Shown: positions 42,407 to 51,830, numbered from the stretch's first letter. The stretch is DNA of 64,000 nucleotides from Rickettsia typhi (GCA_945865485.1 CAMBEC010000009.1:1-64000), one strand, 5' to 3'. The notes: a model not told the origin generated them from the sequence alone. Numbers and translations are program-made.

Positions 42407-43611
42407 TTGAACAATTAAAGGAAATCATTGGAGCAACGTTCGGCCGAGGAGAAAATGATAATAACAAAGCTATATCTGCGCGTCAAAAACTAATCTTAAA
42501 ATTGGTAATTGGCACTATTGTTCTCATAGGTTTTGGCTTGGTTATTTTGGTACAGGAAAAGAACAAAACATATGCGAAAAAGAATGAGACAATAGAGATG
42601 ACAACTACAAAGATTGAGCTACCTGATACTACTATTGATACTGAAAAAAGATGGCGTGAGCATTTTGAAAATATCATGGCAGTTCAAAAAGAAGAAATCA
42701 ATGAACGCCTTAAAACAATGGAATCAGCTCAAGATCAGCTGGTGGCAAAAGCAAACAGTGCTATTGAGCAAGAATTAAGCGAAACCAAGGAAAAGCTTAA
42801 AGCAGCGCAAGAAGAATTAACCAGTGCTAGTTTGGATTTACGCCGAGTTGCGGGAGAAGAGCAAGAGCGCCTTGCTTCTGTCCCAACACACCATAATGCT
42901 ATGTCGGTGCAAGAGTTTGAGCAAGAAATAGAGTTCGATCGACCAAAATCAGCTGCAAATTATATTCCAGAAGGGACGTATTTTACAGGTTATTTACTTG
43001 GCGGAGTAGTCGTGTCCACAGCTCTTAGTACGCCAGATGAGAATGCAACACCGGTGAGTATTAGGTTAACCGGTAGAGGCAATCTCAACAAAGCTAATAA
43101 AACAGATATAGCGAAATGTAGCATTATGGGTAGTGCTTATGGTGACCTCTCTTCTGAGCGGGCAATTATTCGTCTTGAAAAACTTGTTTGTGAGCGTGAT
43201 GGACTTTATGAGACAAGTAAAATAGCTGGCCAAATTTTTGGACCAGACGGCTATAACGGCATTAAAGGTACGGTAGTATCTACTAGTTCTAAACATATTA
43301 AGAATGCAATGGTTGGTGGCTTAATTAGTGGCTTAAGTGGCAGCGCAAAAGGACAAGAAGGCGGAGTGATCAGCGGGTCTGGATTAATCTCCACTAAGAA
43401 AAAGGGTATGGGCGATATGCTGAGTCAAGGTGCCTTAACGGGTACTAGTAATGCTGGAGAGAAGCTAGCTGATTATTATTTAAGACAAGCAGAAGCAATG
43501 TCGCCTGTTTTAACAATACCATCTGGGGTTAGAGTTAATGCTCAGATAACTAAAGGTTTTTTTGTTGGGGAGATTAATACTCATCAGAAAATCAAACAAG
43601 CAAAGCAATAG
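42403..43611 (+). CDS. traB: TraB, VirB10-like channel scaffold
   Basis: A 402-residue protein. A transmembrane helix near 29-47 is followed by a long coiled coil (about 75-155, rich in Glu, Lys and Gln) and a C-terminal VirB10-like beta-barrel domain with FTGYLLGGVVVSTALST and a GKIAGQIFGPDG-like strand. It spans the envelope and links inner and outer complexes. It is somewhat shorter than F TraB (475), mainly lacking the proline-rich region, and sits in the normal order traK-traB-traV. Confidence 0.9.
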   Translation: MIEQLKEIIGATFGRGENDNNKAISARQKLILKLVIGTIVLIGFGLVILVQEKNKTYAKKNETIEMTTTKIELPDTTIDTEKRWREHFENIMAVQKEEINERLKTMESAQDQLVAKANSAIEQELSETKEKLKAAQEELTSASLDLRRVAGEEQERLASVPTHHNAMSVQEFEQEIEFDRPKSAANYIPEGTYFTGYLLGGVVVSTALSTPDENATPVSIRLTGRGNLNKANKTDIAKCSIMGSAYGDLSSERAIIRLEKLVCERDGLYETSKIAGQIFGPDGYNGIKGTVVSTSSKHIKNAMVGGLISGLSGSAKGQEGGVISGSGLISTKKKGMGDMLSQGALTGTSNAGEKLADYYLRQAEAMSPVLTIPSGVRVNAQITKGFFVGEINTHQKIKQAKQ

Positions 43612-43620
43612 GGGAGCAAG

Positions 43621-43938
43621 ATGGAGAAAAACATGATGAATTGGAAAAAAATGGCTAAGTATCAAGCAACATCTCTTTTGCTAACAAGTATCTTTTTAAG
43701 TGGGTGCAGTACTTACAGCAGTAGTTTTTCATGCGGTGATGCAAGGGGAGCTAATTGCATGAGTATGGATAGAGTAGACAGGATGATTGCTAATGGCGAG
43801 ATAGAGAATTTTACTGACAAGAAGAAGAAGAACTGTCGCGGTCGTAAATGCAAAGAAAGCCAGAAGCGTGATGTACTGCTGCAACCTATGACCAAAGAGG
43901 TCACATCTGATTATCAGCTAAGCGGGGAAGCAATCTAA
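43621..43938 (+). CDS. traV: TraV, outer-membrane lipoprotein
   Basis: A 105-residue prelipoprotein. The lipobox LSGC lies after a hydrophobic core, so Cys is the first residue of the mature protein. A short Cys-containing domain follows, with the family pattern FSCGDARGANCMSMD. It is shorter than F TraV (171 residues), as in many F-like elements. It anchors the TraK ring in the outer membrane, like VirB7. The ATG at 43621 has GGGGAGC upstream. The last base is shared with the traC start. Confidence 0.85.
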   Translation: MEKNMMNWKKMAKYQATSLLLTSIFLSGCSTYSSSFSCGDARGANCMSMDRVDRMIANGEIENFTDKKKKNCRGRKCKESQKRDVLLQPMTKEVTSDYQLSGEAI

Positions 43939-46688
43939 TGCTAGCAATAGAAAAACATTTTAGTAAGTTTGCACGAGTATGCGGTTTTAAAGTAGAGGGC
44001 GAAAGAGGATTTGATCCTATGGCTGAAACTATGGCAGCCTTAGAGCAAGATACTAAAGGAGCAAAGCCACTTAGTTCATCGTTGCTTTACAAATTTGCTG
44101 AAGATAGTAGCGGAGTTGTATTTAGCGAAGGTAGTATTGGTTGTTGGTTTGAAATAGATCCTATTGTTGGTAGCAATGATTCTATTGAAAAGAATTTCAC
44201 TTTATTTTTTGCTGATGAGTTGCCAGCTGGCGGTTATTTGCAGTTTCTGATAATTGCTTCGCATGAGGTAGAGCATATTTTAGATATGTGGCAAAGTGGG
44301 CGTAAGTATGGCGGGCAACCACTAGAGAAAATGACGGCCTATAGAAGGCATTTTATTGAAAATTTAGCGAGGGATTTTTCTTCGGCTGATGATGGCAGAC
44401 TTGCTCGTAATTATCGCAGCTTTGTAACCTACTCAATCAAAGACGGCGGGGATAAAGCTGTTGAGTCCTTGCTTAAGTTCAAAAAGAAGCTAGAAAACAA
44501 ATTAAAGGCAGAAAACCTCAATCCAAGGAGTTGCACGGCTGCTGATTTAATCGTTGTCGGACGTGATTTGCTGCAAATGAATTTAAATAAAAAAACGAAA
44601 AGACAGCAAAAACCCAAATATAATATTTTTAATAATCTAGCTGATCAAATACTAGAACCCTTAGTTCCAAACACTGTAGAAATAGATCAAATTATTCATC
44701 ATAACACAGGTTTAGTATCAAAAGTATTTGCGCCAAGCGAACTACCTGAATCATTTTGCCTCGCTGAAATGATTAATCTACTTGGTAACGATCACCGAAG
44801 TATCCCGGGTAGGTTTGTGATTTCATATACGGTAGCTAATAATCTTGGGTCAAAAGGTGCATCAGCAATGAATGCAGCCGGTAGTAGATCTATCCATGCG
44901 GCTCAAAAATCATATACTAAAAATGACCTGGTTGCTCAAGAGGAAGCAAGGCAATGGGTTGAAGTTAAGGCGTTAGCTAAAAGAGGTGAAAGCTTCTTGC
45001 AAGAATCGATGTTAGTGATGCTAACTGCTCCAAGTAATGAAATTGAGATAGCTGAAGAAGTGCTAAAGAGTTTGTATAATACTTATGATTGGAAGCTAGA
45101 GCCATGCAAACGTATTATGCGCATTAGCTCACTGGCAATGTTACCGATGATGCAATATTCCTACTGGCAGTCATTAAAGTTTTTTAAGCTAACAAGATAT
45201 GCGCTTAGCGGCGAAGTTGTCGCCAAATTACCGATTCAGGGTGAGTGGAAAGGAGTGCCAACATCAGGAGCATTGTTTATAGGTAGGCGTGGCCAGATAT
45301 TTAACTGGGATCCATTTTATCGTATTGGCGGGGGTGGTAACTACAATTTTGTGGTTATGGCTCCTCCTGGTTCAGGTAAGACATTCACCTTGCTAGAGGT
45401 AGCCCAAAGTATGATCTCAAAAGATGTTGCGGTATTTGTACTTGATATCGGTGCTAGTTATAAAAACATCTGCAAAATCCAAGATGGAGAGATGATACAG
45501 TTTAACCATAGCTGTAATATTTCTTTAAATCCGTTCGCTTCTTTGGCAGATAGCGGCGCGGTATTAATGAAAGCCTTGCAGTTGATGGAGCAAGGCATTG
45601 ACGATGAAGAAATACAATTAAAGACTGGCTTAAGTTTAGAGAGAATAGAGGCGCTACGCATTGGAAAAAGCGGGGCAAGTGCCGGGGTAAAAGAGAGTGA
45701 CGGTATTGAAATTTTAGAAATCAAAGGACAGGATGCGCTAGGCAATATAAAAACCCATTTTGTAACTAAGGATTCCATTATTTACGCCAAGGCGATGCTA
45801 GCTACAATGTGCGGTGTTAACGGTGATGTTTGGGGAGAAGCGATAATTGAAAGAGCTATAAATGAAGGAGTAGCAAAGTATGGAAGAGAGCTTGATATCA
45901 CTAAACTCTGTCAAATATTAGACAATCTAAAAGATAGAAAAGGTGAGGCGGTGGAAGGTGCATCAAGGTTTGCTGATTGCCTTTATCCATATACTGAAGA
46001 AGGTACTCATGGCCGATTCTTTTCTAATGGTGCAAATGCAACCTTCAAAAGAGCATTAACCGTCTTTGAGCTGGAGGAATTAAAAAATGATGAGCCACTT
46101 TTAGCAGTTGTTCTGCAGGTCATATTAATGCAAATAACGATGCAGTTCCTGTGCGGAGATAGATCAAAACGTTTTATGCTAATTGTTGATGAAGCCTGGC
46201 TTATTTTAGATTTTGCCGCGAATTTTCTAGAACGATTTGCCAGAACAGTAAGAAAATACGGTGGAAGTTTGGGCGTGTGTACACAAGATTTGTCTAGTTT
46301 TAGCAACGCTTGTGGAAAACGCAAATCTCAAGCAGCAGTTCTTGAATGCTCAACATGGAAACTGATATTACAGCAGAAAGAAGAAGGAATTGCCTCATTT
46401 AATGCTTCAGAGAGTTACAGAAAATTTGCTCCATTAATTGCCAGCGTTAAGAAATGCAGCCAAAACAAATATTCAGAAATATTGATTAATACCGATGGAG
46501 CAACGGTTGTTGGTAGGCTTGCGACAGATGCTTATTCAACAGCGATGTTTTCAACTGAAGACACCGACTTTAAATTCTTGATGGAGAAGGAAAGGGAGGG
46601 GCTTAGCAAACACGAGGCGATAATGGCATTGTCGAAGAAGTACGGCATACTGCCTGAGCTTGACGCTAATAAGCTTAAATTACAATGA
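43938..46688 (+). CDS. traC: TraC, VirB4-like ATPase
   Basis: A 916-residue cytosolic ATPase (F TraC 875). The N-terminal half is the VirB4 docking region. Walker A is APPGSGKTFTLLE near residue 475, Walker B RFMLIVDEAWLIL near 745, and a later SFSNACGKRKSQAAVLE.STWKL region is typical of VirB4 RecA-like domains. It powers pilus assembly and substrate transfer. The gene is intact and starts in the last base of traV. Confidence 0.95.
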   Translation: MLAIEKHFSKFARVCGFKVEGERGFDPMAETMAALEQDTKGAKPLSSSLLYKFAEDSSGVVFSEGSIGCWFEIDPIVGSNDSIEKNFTLFFADELPAGGYLQFLIIASHEVEHILDMWQSGRKYGGQPLEKMTAYRRHFIENLARDFSSADDGRLARNYRSFVTYSIKDGGDKAVESLLKFKKKLENKLKAENLNPRSCTAADLIVVGRDLLQMNLNKKTKRQQKPKYNIFNNLADQILEPLVPNTVEIDQIIHHNTGLVSKVFAPSELPESFCLAEMINLLGNDHRSIPGRFVISYTVANNLGSKGASAMNAAGSRSIHAAQKSYTKNDLVAQEEARQWVEVKALAKRGESFLQESMLVMLTAPSNEIEIAEEVLKSLYNTYDWKLEPCKRIMRISSLAMLPMMQYSYWQSLKFFKLTRYALSGEVVAKLPIQGEWKGVPTSGALFIGRRGQIFNWDPFYRIGGGGNYNFVVMAPPGSGKTFTLLEVAQSMISKDVAVFVLDIGASYKNICKIQDGEMIQFNHSCNISLNPFASLADSGAVLMKALQLMEQGIDDEEIQLKTGLSLERIEALRIGKSGASAGVKESDGIEILEIKGQDALGNIKTHFVTKDSIIYAKAMLATMCGVNGDVWGEAIIERAINEGVAKYGRELDITKLCQILDNLKDRKGEAVEGASRFADCLYPYTEEGTHGRFFSNGANATFKRALTVFELEELKNDEPLLAVVLQVILMQITMQFLCGDRSKRFMLIVDEAWLILDFAANFLERFARTVRKYGGSLGVCTQDLSSFSNACGKRKSQAAVLECSTWKLILQQKEEGIASFNASESYRKFAPLIASVKKCSQNKYSEILINTDGATVVGRLATDAYSTAMFSTEDTDFKFLMEKEREGLSKHEAIMALSKKYGILPELDANKLKLQ

Positions 46689-46701
46689 GAATAGGATTAA
46701 A

Positions 46702-47169
46702 ATGAAGAAAAACAGTACTGACTTATTAAACAAACTTAAAGGTAGGATTAGCATTGTTACGCTAGTAGGCGTTATGGCTTTTGGTGTAACTGTATTTTAT
46801 TTCAAATTCTATAACCAAGGCTATTTTGCTCCAGCGGGCACAATCGAAGAGACGTTATGTATAGCAGCTATTGCTATGATTCTTGGCTGTAGAGCGTCTC
46901 TTTGTATCTGTATTACAGGGTTAATTATCTACCCATATTGCCTTAAGGAAGAAACAGTATGGAAATTTTTTGTAGTTACAAAAAAGGAAATTATTCTGAT
47001 TGGAGTTTTGATTGCATTTTCAGTAACTAGCTTCTGCCTACTTAATAGGTACTATGGTCACCAATACCCTGAGGTTCTCTTGAAGGTAGTGGGGGTATAT
47101 GTACTAACAGCGGTTGTTTCTATACTACAAACCAGATTATTACCAGTCCAGCCACGAGGGCACCAATGA
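46702..47169 (+). CDS. Small multi-pass membrane protein in the tra operon
   Basis: From the ATG at 46702, 14 bp after traC and with an AGGA site, the product has 155 residues. It has about five hydrophobic helices (ISIVTLVGVMAFGVTVFYF, a Cys-rich pair near 45-70, ILIGVLIAFSVTSFCLL and VLLKVVGVYVLTAVVSIL). No family is recognised. It replaces the region where F has TrbI and other small genes. It may be an assembly factor or a cargo gene. It overlaps the next frame by 4 bp. Confidence 0.6.
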   Translation: MKKNSTDLLNKLKGRISIVTLVGVMAFGVTVFYFKFYNQGYFAPAGTIEETLCIAAIAMILGCRASLCICITGLIIYPYCLKEETVWKFFVVTKKEIILIGVLIAFSVTSFCLLNRYYGHQYPEVLLKVVGVYVLTAVVSILQTRLLPVQPRGHQ

Positions 47170-47381
47170 AAAAAAGACTGTTTTCTGGAGTTGACCAGCA
47201 GCAATATCCGGTTAGTGCGATAGCACCTATTGTTATGAACGGACAGATAGTGGAGTACCAAAAATTATTAATTTTATTGTTATTAGCGGTATCAGCAAGA
47301 ACATCAAAGGAAAATGCTAAAAAGGTAGAAAATAACAAAAACAAAAAGAGGAAAAAGTATTTTTTAGAAGAGAGCATATGA
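47166..47381 (+). CDS. Small Lys-rich protein of unknown function
   Basis: A 71-residue frame joined to the preceding gene by ATGA and preceded by GAGGG, both in favour of translation. The middle has one short hydrophobic helix (KLLILLLLAVSA); the end is very Lys/Asn-rich. The same DNA read backwards also gives a signal-peptide-like frame (47377-47120), but that has no ribosome-binding site. Confidence is moderate. Confidence 0.45.
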   Translation: MKKRLFSGVDQQQYPVSAIAPIVMNGQIVEYQKLLILLLLAVSARTSKENAKKVENNKNKKRKKYFLEESI

Positions 47382-47442
47382 GAAAAGAGTTAGTTAAACA
47401 AAGTGGCATGATAGGAAACTGGAATTTAAGAGTCAATAATAT

Positions 47443-48087
47443 ATGAACCATTTAGTTATTTTTAGCATGATTATTTTTGCTTTAGCATTAAGCGCTAATG
47501 GTAATGATTTAGGCAAGCTGGGGAATACATTTAAAATTGAGGAAGAGGCTTTCACACAGATGATGAAACGCAAACTAGCAGAAATAGATATGGAGGCGGA
47601 AAGAGAGAAGATGCAAAAAATAGCTATAGACAGGGTAGAGAATCCAGTTCCAGTAATTGGCATAACTGGAGCAGGCAAAAACAGAACATTTTATTTTGAT
47701 CCCACATATACGTTAGATGATGATGCAGTGTTACCGTGTGGCAAAGTATTACATAAGGCAGGGACAAGGGTAAATCCTTTAGAACATATGGATTTAAACA
47801 GACGACTATTTTTTATTGATAGTAGAGAAGCAACACAAGTGGAGTGGCTACAAGAGCAACTAAATAATCCGCTGCCTGAGCAGAAAGAGCCTGTAGAAGA
47901 CAGAATTATCTTAGTTGGTGGTAGTGTATTTAAGCTCAAGGAGATACTTGGTCAAAAACACGAGGACAAAGTATATTTTGATCAAAGCGGCGAGCTAACA
48001 ACGAGATTCGGCATTAAACATAGCCCGGCAATAGCGTCGCAAGAAGGGCTAAAAATACGTATTGATGAAATTAATCTAACAAACTAA
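47443..48087 (+). CDS. traW: TraW, pilus assembly protein
   Basis: A 214-residue exported protein (F TraW 210), with a signal peptide of about 19 residues. The family's landmarks follow: an Arg/Glu-rich helix (AEIDMEAEREKMQKIAIDRV), FYFDPTYTLDDD with the conserved G..L...G..VNPL segment (GKVLHKAGTRVNPLEHM), LFFIDSR, ILVGGSVFKL, YFDQSGELTTRFGI and a P-A-..-QEG-L-I end. It acts in the periplasm with TrbC and TraU. Confidence 0.92.
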   Translation: MNHLVIFSMIIFALALSANGNDLGKLGNTFKIEEEAFTQMMKRKLAEIDMEAEREKMQKIAIDRVENPVPVIGITGAGKNRTFYFDPTYTLDDDAVLPCGKVLHKAGTRVNPLEHMDLNRRLFFIDSREATQVEWLQEQLNNPLPEQKEPVEDRIILVGGSVFKLKEILGQKHEDKVYFDQSGELTTRFGIKHSPAIASQEGLKIRIDEINLTN

Positions 48088-48099
48088 GAGGAGAATATT

Positions 48100-48543
48100 A
48101 TGCAAGATACGGAATTAAAACAAACTACAAAATTAGAAGATACCATCTGTTGCATTGCTAACAAAATTATGAACACGCCATATAATTGGAGTTTGGTTCT
48201 AATGACAATCATTCTATGGGTGTTTGGGGGAGCAATATTTCCCTATTCGGCCAATAGTAACTTTGATATGGCAATAGCTATTAATGAATATGCCAAGCTA
48301 ATGGGATTAGCGGCCATAGTATTAGGCGTTCTTAAACAAAGTTCGCACTCAAAGCTTATTATAGGACTTGGGGTCTGTTGTTACTTGCTTTCACTTGCAT
48401 CTGTCTTAATGTCAAAAACGTTATTTGCCTCAGGGTTAGTTGGTGAATTGGCACTAAAGCCTTTGGCTACATTTTGCTTCCTGCTTCTGCTGAAGAACAT
48501 TTTGCTTATTGCGAATGAAGCTACAAAAACAGAGGAGCGTTAA
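48100..48543 (+). CDS. Membrane protein in the tra operon, four helices
   Basis: A 147-residue protein with a soluble N terminus of about 30 residues and four hydrophobic segments (for example WSLVLMTIILWVFGGAIF, YAKLMGLAAIVLGVL, IIGLGVCCYLLSLASVLM and LATFCFLLLLKNILLI). A GAGGAG site stands before the ATG. No family is recognised. It is the first of three consecutive membrane-protein genes between traW and the Ti-type genes, closely packed and presumably cotranscribed. Confidence 0.6.
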   Translation: MQDTELKQTTKLEDTICCIANKIMNTPYNWSLVLMTIILWVFGGAIFPYSANSNFDMAIAINEYAKLMGLAAIVLGVLKQSSHSKLIIGLGVCCYLLSLASVLMSKTLFASGLVGELALKPLATFCFLLLLKNILLIANEATKTEER

Positions 48544-48544
48544 A

Positions 48545-49333
48545 ATGAAAAAAATACTTGGTATGAGTTTAGCTCCTAAACGAATGGAAATAAAGTTAGA
48601 TTGGTCTCTTGGTTGGTTATTGTGTTTTGTAGCTTTAGGTTGGATGGGGCTGCTCTGGGCTTCAATAAATGATCTTAAAGAGTCTATGTTAGCAAGCGGT
48701 TTTGAAATGGTTAATATACAGTATCAGATGTATGAAGCAATGGGGCTACTAGTATTGGGAATTTTAATATTAAAGATATTCCCAGAGTTTAAGCTGAAAT
48801 TAAGTGTCGGTGAGCTTTGTGGTAGTGTCATAGCTTTAATGGGTACTATAACCGTTTTAATATGGATGAATACCCTAGCAGTGCCCTTATTTGTAGTTTT
48901 GTTTATAGTAGTTGTTCTTACAACCAAGCACTACCTTAATACACAAAGTGACATATCAATAATGATTTGGGCACTAGCTTTTTATATAGCGCTTAGTGTT
49001 ATCTTTTTTCTTGAAATATACCTATTTTGCGATGGAGCAGAAGGAATATTGGCATCAGTGAATTTAATAACAACTTGTGCAATAAGTATGGGTGGGGCGT
49101 ATTCAGCGTTTGGTCAATTAGTGAATAGTATGCTTGGCAAAATACAATCAAAAAGAGACAACTATTTTTCAGATGTTTTGATTTATTGCACGATACTAAT
49201 CTTGTTAATTTCAAACCTGTGCCAAATGACGCATGCCAATACAACAGCACCATTTCTACTAGCTTGGGCTGGAACTAAATTTGCATATTGGCTTAACCAG
49301 CAACGAACCATAAAAACACAGTACCAAAAATGA
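48545..49333 (+). CDS. Multi-pass membrane protein in the tra operon
   Basis: The ATG at 48545 immediately follows the previous stop and has GAGGAG upstream; an earlier in-frame start would overlap the previous gene. The product is about 262 residues with roughly seven hydrophobic segments spread over the whole length. A cytosolic loop near residues 195-207 is basic (KIQSKRDNY). No conserved motif is recognised. It overlaps the next gene by 4 bp. Confidence 0.6.
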   Translation: MKKILGMSLAPKRMEIKLDWSLGWLLCFVALGWMGLLWASINDLKESMLASGFEMVNIQYQMYEAMGLLVLGILILKIFPEFKLKLSVGELCGSVIALMGTITVLIWMNTLAVPLFVVLFIVVVLTTKHYLNTQSDISIMIWALAFYIALSVIFFLEIYLFCDGAEGILASVNLITTCAISMGGAYSAFGQLVNSMLGKIQSKRDNYFSDVLIYCTILILLISNLCQMTHANTTAPFLLAWAGTKFAYWLNQQRTIKTQYQK

Positions 49334-49533
49334 AAGAACAGATAAAAACAATATTTTCGAAGCTAGTGACAGGCTTCCTATATATCCAAAAGCCAATCAG
49401 TATTTTAATGATGTTGATATTTATTATATTGCTGGGTTTGGGGGTTGTTACAAAGTACGGAGGCAATTATGAGGCGGGAGTGGAATATAAACAAAAATAT
49501 ACAGTAGAAAAACAAGAGGTAAGTCATGAGTAA
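49330..49533 (+). CDS. Small single-helix membrane protein
   Basis: A 67-residue protein, coupled to the upstream gene by ATGA, with one transmembrane helix (residues about 22-42, PISILMMLIFIILLGLGVV) and a charged tail. It overlaps the following gene by 8 bp. No family is recognised. Small proteins of this type often assist assembly of secretion complexes. Confidence 0.55.
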   Translation: MKEQIKTIFSKLVTGFLYIQKPISILMMLIFIILLGLGVVTKYGGNYEAGVEYKQKYTVEKQEVSHE

Positions 49534-49846
49534 AGGTACGTCAAGAATATTAGAAAAAATCAAGGCATTAGAAGAAGAAAAGGCTAGTTTGCTTCCTAAG
49601 CGTATAGAGGAGGTTGTCAATGTATTGCAATCAAATGGCGGTCTAACTTTGGATGACAGATTACTAGCCGGGCTTGCTATATATGCAAATAATCCGGCAA
49701 ATGCAACGTCTGGCTTAATTATGGAGCTGATGAAGCTTGGACAAACTAAAATACCCAGTAACAAGTTACGGGGTGGGGCTACGTCGAGCAATACGGACAC
49801 TGCTTTACAACCAGTTACAGTTAAAGAGGAGAAAGCTCATGGATAG
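49526..49846 (+). CDS. Ti-type TraC/mobilisation accessory-like protein
   Basis: A 106-residue soluble protein. The N-terminal half is helical and charged (ILEKIKALEEEKASLLPKRI). It is followed by NGGLTLDDRLLAGLAIYANN, reminiscent of the small Ti-plasmid DNA-processing proteins (TraC of Agrobacterium type), where a coiled helix precedes a D..LLAG.L motif. Together with the next gene it recalls the pair of small genes that accompany the TraA relaxase in Ti-type systems. The assignment comes from pattern and position. Confidence 0.5.
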   Translation: MSKGTSRILEKIKALEEEKASLLPKRIEEVVNVLQSNGGLTLDDRLLAGLAIYANNPANATSGLIMELMKLGQTKIPSNKLRGGATSSNTDTALQPVTVKEEKAHG

Positions 49847-50039
49847 AAAGGAGGATGCCAGAAAGAAAATACAGCTTGGTGGCCTGCTAGTAAAGGCTGA
49901 GCTTGATCATATGCATCCAGCAGAGGCTTATGTGCTCTATGGAATGTTACTTGACTGTAAGCGTGCTATGCAAGAAAAGCCCGCAGTAAAAGAACGCTGG
50001 GCAAAGATGGGCAAAGAATTGTTGGTTGGAGAAAAATAA
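49839..50039 (+). CDS. Ti-type TraD-like small protein
   Basis: From the ATG at 49839, overlapping the previous gene by 8 bp, the product has 66 residues. RKEDARKKIQLGGLLVKAEL is the family signature of Ti-type TraD (R...TR.KI.LGGL.VKAGL), followed by a helix containing VLYGMLLDC. In Ti-like systems this small protein helps relaxosome formation. RAGEs are known to mix an F-type channel with Ti-type DNA-processing genes. Confidence 0.7.
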   Translation: MDRKEDARKKIQLGGLLVKAELDHMHPAEAYVLYGMLLDCKRAMQEKPAVKERWAKMGKELLVGEK

Positions 50040-50042
50040 AAA

Positions 50043-50693
50043 ATGGAGCAAATATCAAGGAAGGAAGTCAGGTACTCATTATATTTGGTGTTATTGTCAA
50101 TAGCACCAAAAGTAGCGTTTGCAGGAGGGCCATTTGAAATGATTCCTACGGTATTAGTAACAATGCCTATTTTTATGATTATGTTGGTGGGTATAATAAT
50201 AACAGAGGTGGGTGTAATACAAACTATCATTCCAGAGGCAAAATTTAAAACCATAGTAATTAATACTAGTTTAGGCAATTTAGCTTCAATCTTAGTCGGT
50301 ATACCTTTGGCATGGGTTTTATATATTTTGCTAATAACTTTGCCTGCAATGTTTTTGTTTACTTCCGTAATAATGGTGCTACCTGATTATGCCACTAATA
50401 TTATAGGATATATTGTAAGTGTACCAATCATAACATCGCTTGATTATCCGATGTTAGTTTGTGGGAATTTTTTAATACTAATGTTGCCAACCTATATTGT
50501 AACTTCTTGGATAAAATATAGGATCATTGCTTATAGAGAAGGTGAAAACAACGAAGTGATGAAAGCTTTGCCTATTGCTAATAGATGGTCTTGTTTATTG
50601 GTAGTTATTTGTACCACATTAGCTTTTGTTTTCAAAGGAAAGGAGATTAACGGTTTAGTTGAATCGTTTTTAAATATCATATTAAATAATTAA
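50043..50693 (+). CDS. Membrane protein in the tra operon
   Basis: A 216-residue protein starting 3 bp after the TraD-like gene. A signal-anchor-like N terminus (YLVLLSIAPKVAFAGG) is followed by about five further hydrophobic segments, including MPIFMIMLVGIIITEVGVI and LAWVLYILLITLPAMFLF. No catalytic motif is visible and no family is recognised. It may form part of a membrane complex with the preceding small membrane proteins. Confidence 0.58.
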   Translation: MEQISRKEVRYSLYLVLLSIAPKVAFAGGPFEMIPTVLVTMPIFMIMLVGIIITEVGVIQTIIPEAKFKTIVINTSLGNLASILVGIPLAWVLYILLITLPAMFLFTSVIMVLPDYATNIIGYIVSVPIITSLDYPMLVCGNFLILMLPTYIVTSWIKYRIIAYREGENNEVMKALPIANRWSCLLVVICTTLAFVFKGKEINGLVESFLNIILNN

Positions 50694-50714
50694 ATTAAAG
50701 AGGAGAGTACGAAA

Positions 50715-51830
50715 ATGAAAGTTAACATAAATCCAGAAATATCGCCGCAAGAGGCAAAGTGCTTTTTAACAATTTATCATGATGTTGGTTTAAAGTTAGA
50801 TGAGTCAACTAACTTAGTAGTAAAAACGTTTTCTTTTGGACACTTTTACTTAGGATTATCTAATGGTGAGATGAATGTTAGCTATGGCTTTAACCCTATT
50901 AATATTACTAATTCTATTATAGGTAAAGGCAAAGTAAGAACCGAAGATGAGAGATTAAGTTTACATAATCAATATGAGCAACAAACACAAAATAGCTTAT
51001 TGTATAGTAAACAGATTCCGTTAAGTTTTGTACAATATTGTAAGGCTGCAAGTTACATAGAGAAGTACCTTGGTGTAAAGCAAACCTATATAGTAGGTGA
51101 GAGAGACTGCTCTGATTTTGTTCAGGATGTATATCACGAAACAGGATTAAGTTTGTATTTTACTAAGGTATTTACCAAGCAGGAATTACTTGAGTTAGGA
51201 ACAGAAGTATGTTTAAAAGTGCTGAGCCGTTATGGTGCACGTGATATTTTTTCAGATATTTTTACGAATGCTGAGCTTGGTTGCAGTAATGTTAAAGAAG
51301 TGTCTAACAAATTAAATATACCGGTAAATCAAGTTGTTGAAGTAACTAATAATATAAATCCTTTAATGTTCTATGATTCCTTATCATCATCAAATCATTA
51401 CTTTACGGTTTTCCTAAATGATAAAGATCATCACTTACTTGACGAAATCACCCAAGAGGATAATGCGAATGAATTAGCAGAGATGGTTAGTAAGTTCACA
51501 TTATCTGATGAGCGGGTAGTTGAGGCAAGAGACCATCTTAATAGTTTCTTTGGCGGTATGGTGATGAATAACCCGTATATAAATAGTAGCTCCCTTGGGA
51601 TTTCTATGAATAACTTATTTCCCCAATATACTCAAGAAGCGCAAAATACAGTGAATGAAATTATGGGTATCACTGATCAAATATTTAATAATTTCAATTT
51701 TACTGAGGAAGCTCAAAACAATAATTATAACTTTGCTCAGGATATTTTGAATATGTCCTATCAAACATCACAGATGATGGGTGAGTCAAATGTTCATTTT
51801 GCTAGTAATGAAACTGACAAATTGGATTAA
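50715..51830 (+). CDS. Possible cysteine peptidase/effector-like protein
   Basis: A 371-residue soluble protein without signal peptide. The N-terminal half has a strand with a His (VVKTFSFGHFYLGL, about residues 36-49) and further on YIVGERDCSDFVQDVYHETG, a Cys followed by SDFV at the head of a helix. His before Cys is the order of permuted NlpC/P60 (YiiX/LRAT-like) cysteine peptidases, so such a fold is possible. The C-terminal third is Asn/Gln-rich and low-complexity. It is embedded in the transfer operon behind a GAGGAG site. The function is unproven; a transferred effector is one possibility. Confidence 0.5.
   Translation: MKVNINPEISPQEAKCFLTIYHDVGLKLDESTNLVVKTFSFGHFYLGLSNGEMNVSYGFNPINITNSIIGKGKVRTEDERLSLHNQYEQQTQNSLLYSKQIPLSFVQYCKAASYIEKYLGVKQTYIVGERDCSDFVQDVYHETGLSLYFTKVFTKQELLELGTEVCLKVLSRYGARDIFSDIFTNAELGCSNVKEVSNKLNIPVNQVVEVTNNINPLMFYDSLSSSNHYFTVFLNDKDHHLLDEITQEDNANELAEMVSKFTLSDERVVEARDHLNSFFGGMVMNNPYINSSSLGISMNNLFPQYTQEAQNTVNEIMGITDQIFNNFNFTEEAQNNNYNFAQDILNMSYQTSQMMGESNVHFASNETDKLD

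Noticed and set aside
45458-46324. Long minus-strand frames inside traC
   Set aside because: They are antisense shadows of the well-supported traC gene and show no domain pattern or start signals.
47120-47377. Minus-strand frame with a signal-peptide-like Phe/Leu-rich start, resembling a small pilin
   Set aside because: It is exactly antisense to a Lys-rich plus-strand gene, which makes Phe/Leu by base complement. It has no ribosome-binding site, while the plus-strand frame has one and is coupled to its neighbour.
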